From an uncultured Mycobacteriaceae bacterium (lineage in GTDB: Bacteria > Actinomycetota > Actinomycetes > Mycobacteriales > Mycobacteriaceae): DNA of 64,000 nt. Shown here in pieces: positions 17,086-25,886 of this stretch; positions within the stretch are counted from its first letter, which is position 1; each line of letters starts with the position of its first letter. The notes under the pieces were generated by a model. That model ran no database searches and was not told the DNA's origin. It saw only the letters and a program-made list of their open reading frames with translations. The position numbers and the translations under genes are program-made. Where the stretch lies: NCBI GenBank assembly GCA_902826815.1, contig CADEGF010000003.1, positions 62,001-126,000 on the forward strand, given 5' to 3'.

Positions 17086-17808
17086 ATGGCCCTTCAACCG
17101 GTGAACCGGCGTTCGGTCCCCGAGGACGTCTTCGAGCAGATCGTCTCCGGCGTGCTCAGCGGCGAGATGGCGCCCGGGGAGGCGCTGCCGAGCGAACGTC
17201 GGCTCGCCGAGGTTCTCGGTGTCTCGCGACCCGCCGTTCGTGAGGCGCTCAAGCGGGTGTCGGCCGCCGGTCTGGTCGAGGTACGCCAGGGCGACGCGAC
17301 CACAATCCGCGACTTTCGCAGGCATGCAGGCCTCGACCTGCTTCCCCGGCTGCTGCTGCGCGCAGGCGAGCTCGACCTGTCGGTCGTGCGCAGCATTCTG
17401 GAGGCGCGGCTGCACAACGGACCCAAGACGGCCGAGCTCGCGGCGGCACGCCACCAGCCGGAGCTGGCCGAATTGTTGGCCGAGGACGTCGACCGCCTGG
17501 AATCCGAGACCGATCCGGTCGAGCAACAGCGTCATGCGCTGACGTTCTGGGACCACGTCGTCGACGGAGCCGACTCCATCGTGTTCCGGCTGATGTACAA
17601 CACGCTGCGCGCCACCTACGAGCCCGCTTTGCCGGCTCTCGCCGCGGTGATGGCCGCAGAGGTCGGCCGTCCGGACGCCTATCGAACGCTCGCGGATGCG
17701 ATCTCCTCGGGCCACCCGGCCGCCGCCAAGCAGGCGGCAATCGATCTTCTCGAACCCGCCACCGCGGCGATGCTCGCCGTCATCACCCACCTGGAGGACC
17801 AGTCATGA
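17086..17808 (+). CDS. GntR/FadR-family transcription regulator
   Basis: A 240-residue regulator. The N-terminal winged helix (about 10-75) contains the classic [24 protein letters not shown] pattern split over helices 2 and 3. The all-helical FCD-type C-terminal domain (about 90-230) should bind a small organic or fatty-acyl ligand. FadR members typically repress genes for acid or lipid use. The stop overlaps the start of the sterol-desaturase-like gene by four bases, so that gene is the most likely target. A matching operator is present upstream. Confidence 0.9.
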   Translation: MALQPVNRRSVPEDVFEQIVSGVLSGEMAPGEALPSERRLAEVLGVSRPAVREALKRVSAAGLVEVRQGDATTIRDFRRHAGLDLLPRLLLRAGELDLSVVRSILEARLHNGPKTAELAAARHQPELAELLAEDVDRLESETDPVEQQRHALTFWDHVVDGADSIVFRLMYNTLRATYEPALPALAAVMAAEVGRPDAYRTLADAISSGHPAAAKQAAIDLLEPATAAMLAVITHLEDQS

Positions 17809-18473
17809 CCGTCTCGACCGAACGCCCGGTGCGCAAGGGCTTCACGCTGCGGGACGCCAGGAAGGAATTCCTGAAACACCCTTCCCCCTGGATGATTGGC
17901 GCCACCCTCGCCATCGCACTGACGGCTCGTGTCATCGTCGGTGACTGGCAGGTCACCGACGCGCTCGTGCCATTGGCGATGCTCGCAGTGTTTCCGTTCT
18001 TCGAATGGGGCGTCCACGTCTTCATCCTGCACTGGCGGCCGAAGCGGGTCGGCCGGCTGACCATCGACCCTCTGCTCGCTCGCGAACACCGGCGACACCA
18101 CGTCGACCCCCGCGACATTCCGGTGATCTTCATCCCGTGGAAAGCCTTGATCTGGGTGATCGCACTCGCGGTTGCTGTTGCGCTCCTTGCCTTTCCGCGA
18201 TTGGGCATGGGCCTGACGTTCTTGGCGCTCATCGGCGTGTTCGGTATCGGATACGAGTGGTGCCACTACCTCATCCACAGCGACTACAAGCCGAAGTCCG
18301 CTGTCTACCGGGCGATCTGGCGCAACCATCGCCAACACCACTTCAAGAACGAGCACTACTGGTTCACCGTCACCAGCTCGGGTACCGCCGACCGGGTGCT
18401 CGGTACCTATCCCGACCAGGCATCGGTCCAGACGTCGCCGACGGCGAAGAACCTGCACGCCATCGAGGTCTAA
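17805..18473 (+). CDS. Fatty acid hydroxylase / sterol desaturase-family protein
   Basis: A 222-residue membrane di-iron enzyme. It has several hydrophobic segments and the histidine clusters of this superfamily: HVFILH, EHRRHH, HYLIH and [14 protein letters not shown]. The family inserts oxygen into or desaturates acyl chains, sterols or related lipids at the membrane. It is translationally coupled to the FadR-type regulator (ATGA overlap) and next to CYP125, which suggests a lipid-modifying task controlled by a lipid-derived signal; this is inference. The 3' end overlaps the convergent Pr6Pr gene by four bases. Confidence 0.88.
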   Translation: MTVSTERPVRKGFTLRDARKEFLKHPSPWMIGATLAIALTARVIVGDWQVTDALVPLAMLAVFPFFEWGVHVFILHWRPKRVGRLTIDPLLAREHRRHHVDPRDIPVIFIPWKALIWVIALAVAVALLAFPRLGMGLTFLALIGVFGIGYEWCHYLIHSDYKPKSAVYRAIWRNHRQHHFKNEHYWFTVTSSGTADRVLGTYPDQASVQTSPTAKNLHAIEV

Positions 18474-19054
18474 CCCACCAGGGGTGGTCCTGTTCGCTGC
18501 CGCCCAACCGCCGAAATCCCGTATCCCAGAGCGAGAATGAACATCGCGAGCAGGCCGATGTTGGTGACGACGACAACCATCCCGACGGCGTCGGGGTCGA
18601 GGAAGTAATAGGGAGCACGCCGTCCCGCGGTGTTGAGGACAAGCACCGCAAGCAGCACATAGGCGGCCGGGTAGATCAGCCAGACCAGCGGTTGCCACCA
18701 ACAGATGGTGCGCTGACCCCGACCGACCACCAGCCAGTCCACGGTGACCAGAACCGGGACGACGATGTGCAGCAAGATGTTGGCCGGGGTGTACCCCATG
18801 CTGTAGTCGGTCAGCAGCAGATTCCAGATGATCCCTGCCACCACGACATAGAGGACCACAGCGCCTCGAACGCCTGCGCGATCATCTCCCCGAGCGGAGT
18901 AAAGACTCCACGAATAGTAGGCCGCGGCAAGCACATTGGCCTGATAGGTGAACGTGATCAGTCGCCAGAGCACGCCGGATCGCGATGTGGTCTCGACGGC
19001 GATCAACGCGATCACGACCGCCGCGACGATCAAGATGCGTAGCAGTACCCGCAC
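18470..19054 (-). CDS. Pr6Pr-type membrane protein
   Basis: A 194-residue polytopic membrane protein with about six transmembrane segments and the pattern FTYQANVL near residue 35, followed by WNLLLTDYSMGYTPANILLHIVVP spread over two segments. This is typical of the small Pr6Pr/FAR-17a-like membrane proteins; biochemical function is unknown. I chose the GTG giving VRVLLRILIV. GATAAT lies six bases before it and could give a leaderless start. It also follows the DUF7159 stop by seven bases, so an operon is possible. Confidence 0.75.
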   Translation of the reverse strand: MRVLLRILIVAAVVIALIAVETTSRSGVLWRLITFTYQANVLAAAYYSWSLYSARGDDRAGVRGAVVLYVVVAGIIWNLLLTDYSMGYTPANILLHIVVPVLVTVDWLVVGRGQRTICWWQPLVWLIYPAAYVLLAVLVLNTAGRRAPYYFLDPDAVGMVVVVTNIGLLAMFILALGYGISAVGRQRTGPPLVG

Positions 19055-19061
19055 ATGATCA

Positions 19062-20399
19062 TTATCCAGGCGGTGGCGGCGGGGGTACATCCGCAGGCGG
19101 CGGCACCAGTAGCGGGTCCTGCGGGGGCACCACATCGACCGGCGCCTGGGCCGGTTCGTCCGGTTTGCCGATATCCGACAGCCTGTCTCGGATTCGTCCC
19201 AGGAATCCCCCACTTTGCTCCGGCACCGGTGTCACCTCCGCGGGCACCAGACCTGGAGCTGGGTCGGTGACACCCGGGGGAAGCGGCACGCCATTGGCGG
19301 CCAGCGGACCCTGGGGAAGGGATCCGTCGGCCGGTGCCAGCGTGTCGGGAGCCGGAGCTTCCGGCGTCAGAGGGTCGGCGATCGGAACCGGTTCGACGTC
19401 GTATACAGGTGGCGGCGGAAGTTCGGCAGGCGGGGGCGGCGCTGCGGGCAAGGCCGCATCGACGGTCGGTGCCGGAGCGGCGGGTTGCGCGGCTTTCACA
19501 GCGGCAGGCTGAGCGGAACCGCTCGCCGCAGCGGGTGTCTCGGCCGGGTTGGCGCTCTCATTGGAGGTCAGCTGCATCCCGATCGCCAGAGATCCCGACA
19601 CCACGAACGTCACTACGCCGACACCAAGCATCGCGCCTGCCGCGCCGACGCGCGGGAACAGCGAGGACTTTGAAGACGTGGTCGCCACGCGCCCCGAATC
19701 GTCGCGGGCTTCGTCGAACACGACATCGGACCCGAGTGTCGACGCGATGGCAGCACCGCGGGCGAGTGCCAGCTGAGCCTCCGCGGGTACGAACACCGGG
19801 ACCTCCAGCACGTACTCGAGATGCGGGGTGATCGCTTCGAGGTCGCTGCCGGAACCGACGAGAACCAAGGCCTCGGGGCGCCACTCGGCCTGCGCGAAGA
19901 TCGAACTCAACCAACGGGCGAGATCCTCGTCGGTGGTGACGGCGTGGTTGACGGCCGTCTGTACGGCGCCATCGGTGGTGTCGACCACCAACGCGATGAC
20001 GGAATCGGGCTCGATGACACAGACCGCGGTGATCTCGTAGCCGATGACGCTCGCGATACCGCGCGCAAGAGCCTCGGTGGCTTCTGGCATCCGCACCGCG
20101 ACGACGTTCTCGAAACCCGACTCCGATAGGGACTCGAGGAGTAGTGAGGCCTCAGTGTCGGCGTCCTCACTCCATGTGACACCTATCGAATGGAGCCGGT
20201 GACCGCGGGCCGCGGCGATCGCCTCGGTACGCATCACGGCAGCCGCCGCCTTCTCCGACGTGTTGACGGCACTGGCAAGGCCGCGGTCGTGAACCGCGAA
20301 CTCGTCCTTGTCCATGGTGGCGCCGTCGGCTTCCTGGCCTTCGACGAGGACGAGTCCAACAGTGGTCGGCGTCATGGACAGTCCGAGGACCGCGTCCAT
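19062..20399 (-). CDS. DUF7159-type membrane protein with proline-rich tail
   Basis: A 445-residue protein. The N-terminal half (about 1-230) has an actin-like/ASKHA look (AVLGLSMTPTTVGLVLVEG, ALVVDTTDG, VLVGSGSDLEAI) and corresponds to mycobacterial DUF7159. One transmembrane segment follows at about 248-272. The remaining 170 residues are Pro/Ala-rich and presumably extracytoplasmic. The architecture resembles a cytosolic sensor tethered to a wall-spanning tail; the role is unknown. GAGGGGG precedes the ATG, which I prefer over an in-frame GTG two codons upstream. Confidence 0.75.
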   Translation of the reverse strand: MDAVLGLSMTPTTVGLVLVEGQEADGATMDKDEFAVHDRGLASAVNTSEKAAAAVMRTEAIAAARGHRLHSIGVTWSEDADTEASLLLESLSESGFENVVAVRMPEATEALARGIASVIGYEITAVCVIEPDSVIALVVDTTDGAVQTAVNHAVTTDEDLARWLSSIFAQAEWRPEALVLVGSGSDLEAITPHLEYVLEVPVFVPAEAQLALARGAAIASTLGSDVVFDEARDDSGRVATTSSKSSLFPRVGAAGAMLGVGVVTFVVSGSLAIGMQLTSNESANPAETPAAASGSAQPAAVKAAQPAAPAPTVDAALPAAPPPPAELPPPPVYDVEPVPIADPLTPEAPAPDTLAPADGSLPQGPLAANGVPLPPGVTDPAPGLVPAEVTPVPEQSGGFLGRIRDRLSDIGKPDEPAQAPVDVVPPQDPLLVPPPADVPPPPPPG

Positions 20400-20405
20400 C
20401 CGCAC

Positions 20406-20594
20406 CCCCTCTGGACATCTGTTTTACGGGTGGTCTGCGTCACGTATCGGGGGTGAGACTACCCGGATCTGGTGATGTGGACGCCCCCGGGAGGCCGCCG
20501 CCGACACCGTCTCGATGCCGAGCAAATCGTGGACGCCGCAAACTCCGCAAAGGGATGGGTAACCAGCAAATCTCAAAAAGTTGCTGGACAATGC
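20406..20594. other. Intergenic region with a weak hairpin
   Basis: This 189-base gap contains the promoter region of the DUF7159 gene. Next to the dehydratase stop it has a 7-bp inverted repeat (CCAGCAA at 20563-20569, TTGCTGG at 20581-20587) that could end dehydratase transcription. No gene is apparent. Confidence 0.4.
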
Positions 20595-21542
20595 TCAGCC
20601 GGTGAGGATGTCGATGAGCGTCGACGGCTCGACGTTCCCGCCGGACAGAATCATCACCGTTCGGCCCGGTGGCGTCACGCCTTGCCGGTAGGCGGCGAGT
20701 GCGACCGCCCCGCTTGGCTCGCTGACCAGGTGGGCGCGGAGGGCGAGCTCGCGGACCGCGGCGCGAATCTCGTTCTCCGACACCGTGATCATGTCGTCGA
20801 TCACCTTTTGCAGATGCGCGAAGGTCAGCGCGGATGGCTGTGAGCGCAGGCCGTCGGCGATGGTCCGGTTACGGTCCTCGATCGACCAGTCGGCCCGTTC
20901 ACCCCGTCGCAGGCCATCGGCGGTGTCCGCGGCCAGCTCGGGTTCGACTCCGAAAACCTTCGCCCCCGGACACCTTGCCTTGATCGCGGTGCCGATACCG
21001 GAGGCCAACCCGCCGCCGCTCACCGGTATCAGCACATTCTCGACATCCGGCAGATCGTCGGCGATCTCCAAGCCGATGGTGCCCTGCCCCGCGATCACAT
21101 CCGGGTGGTCGAAAGGCGGTATCAGCACCCCGCCGGTCTGCTCTAGCAGTTCGGCGGCGACCTTCTCCCGCTCGCCCGCGCCGCACAGCACGACGTGTGC
21201 CCCGTGATCGCGGGTTGCCTGCACCTTGATGTCAGGCGTTTCGACCGGCATGACGATGTGGGCCGCTATCCGGTACGCCGCGGCCGCGTAGGCGACCGCC
21301 TGAGCATGGTTACCGCTCGAGTAGGCCACGACGCCCCTCGCCCGGTCCGATTCCGGGAGGTTGCCCACGGCGTTGAACGCCCCGCGGATCTTGAAGGCAC
21401 CGATCGCCTGGAGGTTCTCGGGTTTGATCCAGAGCGGGCGCTCCGGATCGGCCCACGTCGCCGGGATCAGCGGTGTCCGAAGGACGGCGTCAGCGATCCT
21501 GTTCGCCGCCGACTGAATGTCCTCGAGGGTGATCATTTGCAC
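20595..21542 (-). CDS. Threonine/serine dehydratase-family PLP enzyme
   Basis: A 315-residue fold-type II PLP enzyme. The Schiff-base lysine is in AFKIRGAFN, the substrate loop is SSGNHAQ, and the phosphate-binding loop is SGGGLASG. It lacks the C-terminal ACT domain of biosynthetic IlvA, so it looks like a catabolic threonine dehydratase or serine racemase. The reaction would be deamination of L-threonine/serine to 2-oxobutyrate/pyruvate. It runs in the same direction as, and downstream of, the TetR gene with only five bases between them, so the two may be co-transcribed. Confidence 0.88.
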   Translation of the reverse strand: MQMITLEDIQSAANRIADAVLRTPLIPATWADPERPLWIKPENLQAIGAFKIRGAFNAVGNLPESDRARGVVAYSSGNHAQAVAYAAAAYRIAAHIVMPVETPDIKVQATRDHGAHVVLCGAGEREKVAAELLEQTGGVLIPPFDHPDVIAGQGTIGLEIADDLPDVENVLIPVSGGGLASGIGTAIKARCPGAKVFGVEPELAADTADGLRRGERADWSIEDRNRTIADGLRSQPSALTFAHLQKVIDDMITVSENEIRAAVRELALRAHLVSEPSGAVALAAYRQGVTPPGRTVMILSGGNVEPSTLIDILTG

Positions 21543-21547
21543 GGTTG

Positions 21548-22162
21548 TCAGTGTGCCCGATCGGCGCTGACACCCAGCAGACCGAGAACCAACCGCTGCG
21601 CCATCGCCTCATCGTGAGGCGCGCCCGCAAGGTGAATCGCCAAACCCTCGACGGCAGCCGTGATCGCCGCCCCCAGGGTCTTCGCCGGTGGCCCAGGAGG
21701 GATCGATCCGTCCCGTCTGCCCGCGGATACCAGGGCGCCGAACCTCGACGCGAGATCTCTTCCGATATCGGCGACCCGGGTGCCCACCGGATGCTCGCGG
21801 CCGTCGAACTCCATCCGCAGCGCCATCATCATCCGTGCGACGTCGCGGCGGCAGAACACTATGTGGTTGCGGGACAGCGCGATCAAGGTGTCAACGGGCG
21901 CGTCTTCGCGTTGCGCCTGCGCCCACACTTCGCGCTCCCATGTGTCGGCCACCCAGTCCACGACAGCAACAGCGAGTTCCTCCTTGCCGGTGAAGAGGTG
22001 GTACAGCGCCCCGCGGGTGTAGCCGGCATCGGCCGCGACCTTTTCGAGTATCACGTTGCCGTACCCGTACCGCGAGAAGGCCTGTGCGCCCGACTCGAGC
22101 AGGGCGGCTCGGGTGCGCGCACGTCGCTCCGCCTGCGTGCGCGGCCGCTGCGGTTCCGTCAT
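21548..22162 (-). CDS. TetR-family regulator
   Basis: A 204-residue TetR/AcrR protein. The HTH is near residues 30-60 (VILEKVAADAGYTRGALYHLF). The C-terminal domain is all helical. I prefer the ATG giving MTEPQRPRTQAERRAR because a slightly longer start would place the palindromic operator inside the coding region. It is divergent from the gene at 22211, and the operator between them predicts repression of both. The dehydratase gene lies immediately downstream and may respond to the same signal. Confidence 0.85.
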   Translation of the reverse strand: MTEPQRPRTQAERRARTRAALLESGAQAFSRYGYGNVILEKVAADAGYTRGALYHLFTGKEELAVAVVDWVADTWEREVWAQAQREDAPVDTLIALSRNHIVFCRRDVARMMMALRMEFDGREHPVGTRVADIGRDLASRFGALVSAGRRDGSIPPGPPAKTLGAAITAAVEGLAIHLAGAPHDEAMAQRLVLGLLGVSADRAH

Positions 22163-22165
22163 AGA

Positions 22166-22177
22166 TACATGCATGTA
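22166..22177. promoter_or_regulatory. TetR-type operator
   Basis: TACATGCATGTA is a perfect 12-bp palindrome between the divergent TetR and 22211 genes. It lies just upstream of TACGGT (22185-22190), a good -10 for the rightward gene, and four bases before the TetR start codon. This position fits autoregulation and repression of the divergent gene. Confidence 0.6.
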
Positions 22178-22210
22178 CGTATGTTACGGTGAAAAGCGAG
22201 GAGGCGTCCA

Positions 22211-22789
22211 ATGAAACTTCCAAACAGCGCCCACTTTTCGCAGCCTTGGCGCATCCACGACCTCGCCCGCGACTTCCGCCTCGAAGATGTCTGGGCGCTG
22301 CCCACACCCGGCGGCCCGGATGACTTCCCGCGGCTGATTGAGTTGGTGACCGCGTTCGACGAGGCCCGCAGTCGGCTCTCGGTGGTCGGGATGCTCTTCG
22401 CGGTCCGGCAGGTGCTCGGCGACGTGCTCGGCTGGGACGAGCAGGCCGACGACGCGACGCGTCCAAGCCTTCAGCAGCGGCTACCCGCGGATCTGCGCGA
22501 CTCCCCCTCGGCGGTGCACCCCGCGATGGGGTTCACCCCCCTCTATCAGCTGGACGACGAATGGGCTGCCGAGCTCATCAACGCGACGATGCACGGCGTC
22601 ATTCACCTCGGCTGGGTCAAGGACGCGGACGGTTACCGCGGTCAGATGGCCATCCTGGTCAAGCCGAACGGCGTGTTGGGTCGCGCCTACATGACGGCGA
22701 TCATGCCGTTCCGGTATCTGATCGTGTACCCGCAAATGCTCAAGAGCATCAGTCGAAAATGGCTGTCGCAGAAGGCCGGTAGAACGTAG
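22211..22789 (+). CDS. DUF2867-like protein
   Basis: A 192-residue soluble protein with the layout of the DUF2867/SRPBCC-like family. The N-terminus has PWRIHDLARDFRLEDVWALPTPG, and the C-terminal half holds TMHGVIHLGWV and FRYLIVYPQMLKSI. No catalytic residues can be named. GAGGAGG lies six bases before the ATG. It is divergent from a TetR regulator with a palindrome between them, so it is probably the regulator's main target, induced by an unknown compound. Confidence 0.7.
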   Translation: MKLPNSAHFSQPWRIHDLARDFRLEDVWALPTPGGPDDFPRLIELVTAFDEARSRLSVVGMLFAVRQVLGDVLGWDEQADDATRPSLQQRLPADLRDSPSAVHPAMGFTPLYQLDDEWAAELINATMHGVIHLGWVKDADGYRGQMAILVKPNGVLGRAYMTAIMPFRYLIVYPQMLKSISRKWLSQKAGRT

Positions 22790-22805
22790 ACGGCCGCAGG
22801 GCCGA

Positions 22806-22822
22806 CCGCTCGTGGCGAGCGG
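22806..22822. terminator. Hairpin terminator candidate
   Basis: CCGCTCG-TGG-CGAGCGG forms a 7-bp perfect stem with a 3-base loop, 17 bases after the 22789 stop. There is no U-tract, which is usual for mycobacterial terminators. It lies before the agmatinase promoter. Confidence 0.45.
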
Positions 22823-22872
22823 CGAAGTGATCGCCGGTTTCCGTATCGCCGAAATACAAGCGCGCAGGCCGG

Positions 22873-22878
22873 TACTGT
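22873..22878 (+). promoter_or_regulatory. Leaderless promoter -10 (TACTGT)
   Basis: TACTGT fits TANNNT and is separated from the agmatinase ATG by seven bases with no ribosome site, so the mRNA should begin at the start codon. Confidence 0.55.
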
Positions 22879-22885
22879 CACGCGC

Positions 22886-23938
22886 ATGGGCGATCACCAC
22901 GATCACGGGCCGCAGCGCGACTTGCCGCCGGGAATGGCCGAGCAACTCGACCTGCCCTACTCGGGCCTCGCGTCGTTCGGTCACCGGCCTTTTCTGACCG
23001 AGGTCGAACAACTCGACTCCTGGCAGCCTGACGTCGCGATCGTCGGCGCACCCTTCGATGTCGCGACGACGAACCGTCCAGGTGCGCGGTACGGCCCGAG
23101 GGCGATCCGCGCCACCGCCTATGAGCCGGGCACATACCACCTCGATTTAGGGCTGGAGATCTTCGACTGGCTCGAAGTCGTCGATTTCGGCGACGCGTTC
23201 TGCCCCCACGGGCAGACCGAGGTCTCGCACAACAACATCCGCGAACGCGTCCACGCGGTGGCGTCCCGCGGGATCGTGCCGGTCATTCTCGGCGGCGACC
23301 ACTCGATCACCTGGCCTGCCGCGACCGCGGTGGCCGACAAGTACGGCTACGGCAACGTCGGCATCGTGCACTTCGATGCGCACGCCGATACCGCTGACAT
23401 CATCGACGGGAACCTGGCCAGCCACGGCACCCCGATGCGTCGGCTGATCGAATCCGGCGCGGTACCGGGCACCCATTTCGTCCAGGTCGGACTCCGCGGA
23501 TACTGGCCACCGCAGGACACCTTCGAGTGGATGCTCGAGCAGGGCATGGTGTGGCACACCATGCAGGAGATCTGGGAGCGCGGCTTCAAAGAGGTGATGC
23601 GCGACGCGGTCGCCGAGGCGCTGGCGAAGGCCGAAAAGCTCTACGTGTCGGTGGATGTCGACGTGATGGATCCCGCGCACGCCCCGGGAACCGGGACACC
23701 GGAGCCCGGCGGCATCACGAGCGCCGACCTACTCCGCATGGTGCGCCAGCTGTGCTACGAGCACGATGTCGTCGGCGTCGACGTGGTCGAGGTCGCACCC
23801 GCATATGACCACGCCGAACTGACCGTGAATGCCGCGCATCGCGTCGTCTTCGAGGCGCTGGCGGGCATGGCGGCCCGTCGCCGCGACGCCTCCCCCGACG
23901 CCGCACCGCCCGGTCCCCCTGCCTATGGACCTGCTTGA
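22886..23938 (+). CDS. speB: Agmatinase / ureohydrolase-family protein
   Basis: A 350-residue arginase-fold hydrolase. All manganese-site motifs are intact: GGDHS, HFDAHAD (AHADTADI) and DVDVMDPAHAPGTGTPEPGG. The family hydrolyses agmatine, guanidinobutyrate or related guanidino compounds to urea and an amine. The HVDGNLASHGTP-like region (DGNLASHGTPMRR) favours agmatinase or guanidino-acid hydrolase over arginase, but the exact substrate is open. The last 14 bases overlap the start of the decayed NMO gene. Confidence 0.85.
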   Translation: MGDHHDHGPQRDLPPGMAEQLDLPYSGLASFGHRPFLTEVEQLDSWQPDVAIVGAPFDVATTNRPGARYGPRAIRATAYEPGTYHLDLGLEIFDWLEVVDFGDAFCPHGQTEVSHNNIRERVHAVASRGIVPVILGGDHSITWPAATAVADKYGYGNVGIVHFDAHADTADIIDGNLASHGTPMRRLIESGAVPGTHFVQVGLRGYWPPQDTFEWMLEQGMVWHTMQEIWERGFKEVMRDAVAEALAKAEKLYVSVDVDVMDPAHAPGTGTPEPGGITSADLLRMVRQLCYEHDVVGVDVVEVAPAYDHAELTVNAAHRVVFEALAGMAARRRDASPDAAPPGPPAYGPA

Positions 23939-24819
23939 CCGGCTGAGCCTCGATGTTCCGGTCGGCCAGGCTGGGATGGGCGGCGGCCTGGCGGGGCCCG
24001 AACTCGCCGCCGCCGTCGCCCAAGCCGGCGGGCTCGGCACACTCGGCCTCGCGCCAGCCGGTCAACTACGTGAGTCGATAGCCCGCGTCCGCGAGTGCGC
24101 ACCTGGTCGCGCCGTCGCTGTCAACCTGCTCACCCCGTTTCTGCGCCGAAGCCAGGTCTCCGTATGCGTCCGCGACAACGTCGACGCCGCGGTTGTGGCG
24201 TTCGGTAATGACCGCGAGCTGGTCGACGAGCTCGGAGCGGCTGGCGTTTTCGTCCTCGTCATGGTGGGCACGCAGGACCAGGCGCGACGCGCGATTCAAT
24301 GGGGTGCCGACGGGCTCATCGCCCAGGGAGGTGAGGCGGGCGGTCATCTCAGCGGGACGACCGACGCACTGCGATTTCTGCCGCGCGCCATCGCGATCGC
24401 CAACGGCAGACCCGTGCTGCTTGCAGGCGGAATCGCTACCGGCGCCGACACCCGTGCAGCGCTGAGCGCAGGGGCGGACGGTGTCGTCGCGGGCACGCGT
24501 TTCCTGCTCACCCATGAGTCGCGGGCACATCCCGAATGCCGCAACCGAGCGTTGGTGCCATGCCGACGGAACGGCCAAGGCGGTCGCCCGAGTGATCACG
24601 CGTGGCAGCGCGATTCTGGCCAAGCTCCCGGCAACGACCGCGGCGCTGAAGCTGCAGACTCCGGGGCTGCCGGTGTTCTCCCCGATCGCCCCGACCGTCG
24701 GAATGCCTGCATCGGCGGTCGACCGCGCCGCCTGCTACGCGGGTGACAGTGCACTGCGGATGACGTCGGTCACATCGGCCCGACAGGCGGTTGCCGACCT
24801 GTCGCCGGGGGGACAATGA
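23925..24819 (+). pseudogene. Nitronate monooxygenase-family gene, frame-disrupted
   Basis: The first 200 codons read as a typical FMN barrel (VGQAGMGGGLAGPELAAAV, LIAQGGEAGGH, LLAGGIATGADTRAALSAGADGVVAGTRF). At about 24520-24530 the family reading jumps to another frame, which begins with PNAATERWCHADGTAKAV and runs to a stop at 24819. The roughly 20-30 residues normally lying between HESRAHPE and VPNAATERWC are missing. The junction sits on the short sequence CCCGAATGCC, consistent with a deletion between two short CCCGAA-like sequences that also shifted frame. The unbroken frame would give a 273-residue product with a meaningless tail. The gene is most likely inactive. Confidence 0.75.
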
Positions 24820-24823
24820 AGGT

Positions 24824-25201
24824 GTGAACGGCGTCCTTTTCTTCGACGGAGCGTGCGGGATGTGCACCCGATCCAGGGACTTCCTGCTCAAGCTCAATCG
24901 CACAGGCGACCTGAGGACCGAACCACTTCAGCGGGTAGGCACGGCGGACCGACTCGGGATCTCGGCAGACCGCCTCATGGAGCAAGTGTGGTGGCTCGAT
25001 GCGACCGGTCAGGTGTACGGCGGCGCCGAGGCCGCGAACGCGGCCGTTTCGGCGGCACTGGGTACCAGGCTCCCGCTTCTGGTTTACCGGGTTCCCGGGA
25101 TGAGGTCTCTGCAGGAAGCGATCTACCGGTGGGTCGCCGGCCATCGTTACCGGTTCCCCGGCAAGACGCCCTACTGCGAATCGCATCCGGTCGCCTGCTG
25201 A
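24824..25201 (+). CDS. DCC-family thiol-disulfide oxidoreductase-like protein
   Basis: A 125-residue protein of the DUF393/DCC1 group. It starts with the strand VLFFDGACGMC, where Asp-Gly and the CxxC pair (ACGMC) are the family hallmark, and continues into a thioredoxin-like fold (RTEPLQRVG, GAEAANAAVSAAL). Such proteins are predicted thiol oxidoreductases of unknown partner. I used the GTG giving VNGVLFFDG. It lies just downstream of the decayed NMO gene. Confidence 0.75.
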   Translation: MNGVLFFDGACGMCTRSRDFLLKLNRTGDLRTEPLQRVGTADRLGISADRLMEQVWWLDATGQVYGGAEAANAAVSAALGTRLPLLVYRVPGMRSLQEAIYRWVAGHRYRFPGKTPYCESHPVAC

Positions 25202-25247
25202 CGGCACGGGCATGAGCGATCCGACCGTCCGGCCCACCAGCGGACCG

Positions 25248-25802
25248 TCAACCGAGGCGGTCGGTGATATCGGTGAAGGCCGGGTTGTCGTTGCGGTGAT
25301 CTGATGTATTGCGGCATTCCCCGTAGATGCGCATCGCCGCGAACTTCGGGTCGTCGGGATTCTCATGGAACGTCGACGTGACGCCGTCCTTGGTCAACTT
25401 CATGCCGAAGTTCTCGGCCATCGCGGGCGCCTCCTGCCAGCCGTCGGCCACCATCGCCTCGGCGACCTCGCGGATGTATTTGACCGAATTCGCCTCGGGC
25501 AGCGCGAAGTTGAGGTAGACAGCCGCCTGGTAGGGCGGATCGTGCAGGCTCGTGCACGACAGGAAGACATTGCTACCGCTGACGCCGTGAAGATGGGCGG
25601 CGTCGACGATCTGCTTCGCAGAGCCGACCACCTGGTTCGTGGCCTGTTCGTCCGTCAGGGCCGCAGGCGCGTCGGCCTGCGGTTGTTGGGCCGTATTGAT
25701 GACGATGAAACCGGTTCCCAACACCAGCGAGATCGCCAGCGCGGCGAGCATCAGCGTCCTGGCGGCCGGCGATCGAAGCCACTTGTCGTTTCCGCCCCCC
25801 AT
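25248..25802 (-). CDS. Membrane-anchored hypothetical protein
   Basis: A 184-residue protein with one N-terminal hydrophobic segment (about 14-36) and an extracytoplasmic domain. The domain carries two cysteines, in FLSCTSLHDPPYQAAVY and YGECRNTSDHR, likely to form a disulfide. The fold appears alpha/beta with a region KYIREVAEAMVADGWQEAP that resembles small mycobacterial lipoprotein-like proteins. No known domain can be named. It is divergent from the double-HTH TetR gene and shares an 84-base intergenic region with its operator. Confidence 0.65.
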   Translation of the reverse strand: MGGGNDKWLRSPAARTLMLAALAISLVLGTGFIVINTAQQPQADAPAALTDEQATNQVVGSAKQIVDAAHLHGVSGSNVFLSCTSLHDPPYQAAVYLNFALPEANSVKYIREVAEAMVADGWQEAPAMAENFGMKLTKDGVTSTFHENPDDPKFAAMRIYGECRNTSDHRNDNPAFTDITDRLG

Positions 25803-25862
25803 GAGGGGCAAACCTACGCTCGCAGATCTCGCCCGAGAATCCGGCTGACACTTGAAACTAAG

Positions 25863-25874
25863 AACACTAGTGTT
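25863..25874. promoter_or_regulatory. TetR-type operator (palindrome)
   Basis: AACACTAGTGTT is a perfect 12-bp palindrome, flanked by ACTAA on the left and TTAGT on the right, themselves inverted repeats offset by one or two bases. It abuts the -10 element of the downstream TetR gene, so binding would block that promoter. Autoregulation is the simplest reading. Confidence 0.6.
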
Positions 25875-25880
25875 TAGTAT
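25875..25880 (+). promoter_or_regulatory. Leaderless promoter -10 (TAGTAT)
   Basis: TAGTAT matches TANNNT, followed by six bases and the ATG at 25887 with no ribosome site. It directly follows the AACACTAGTGTT palindrome. Confidence 0.6.
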
Positions 25881-25886
25881 CAGATT

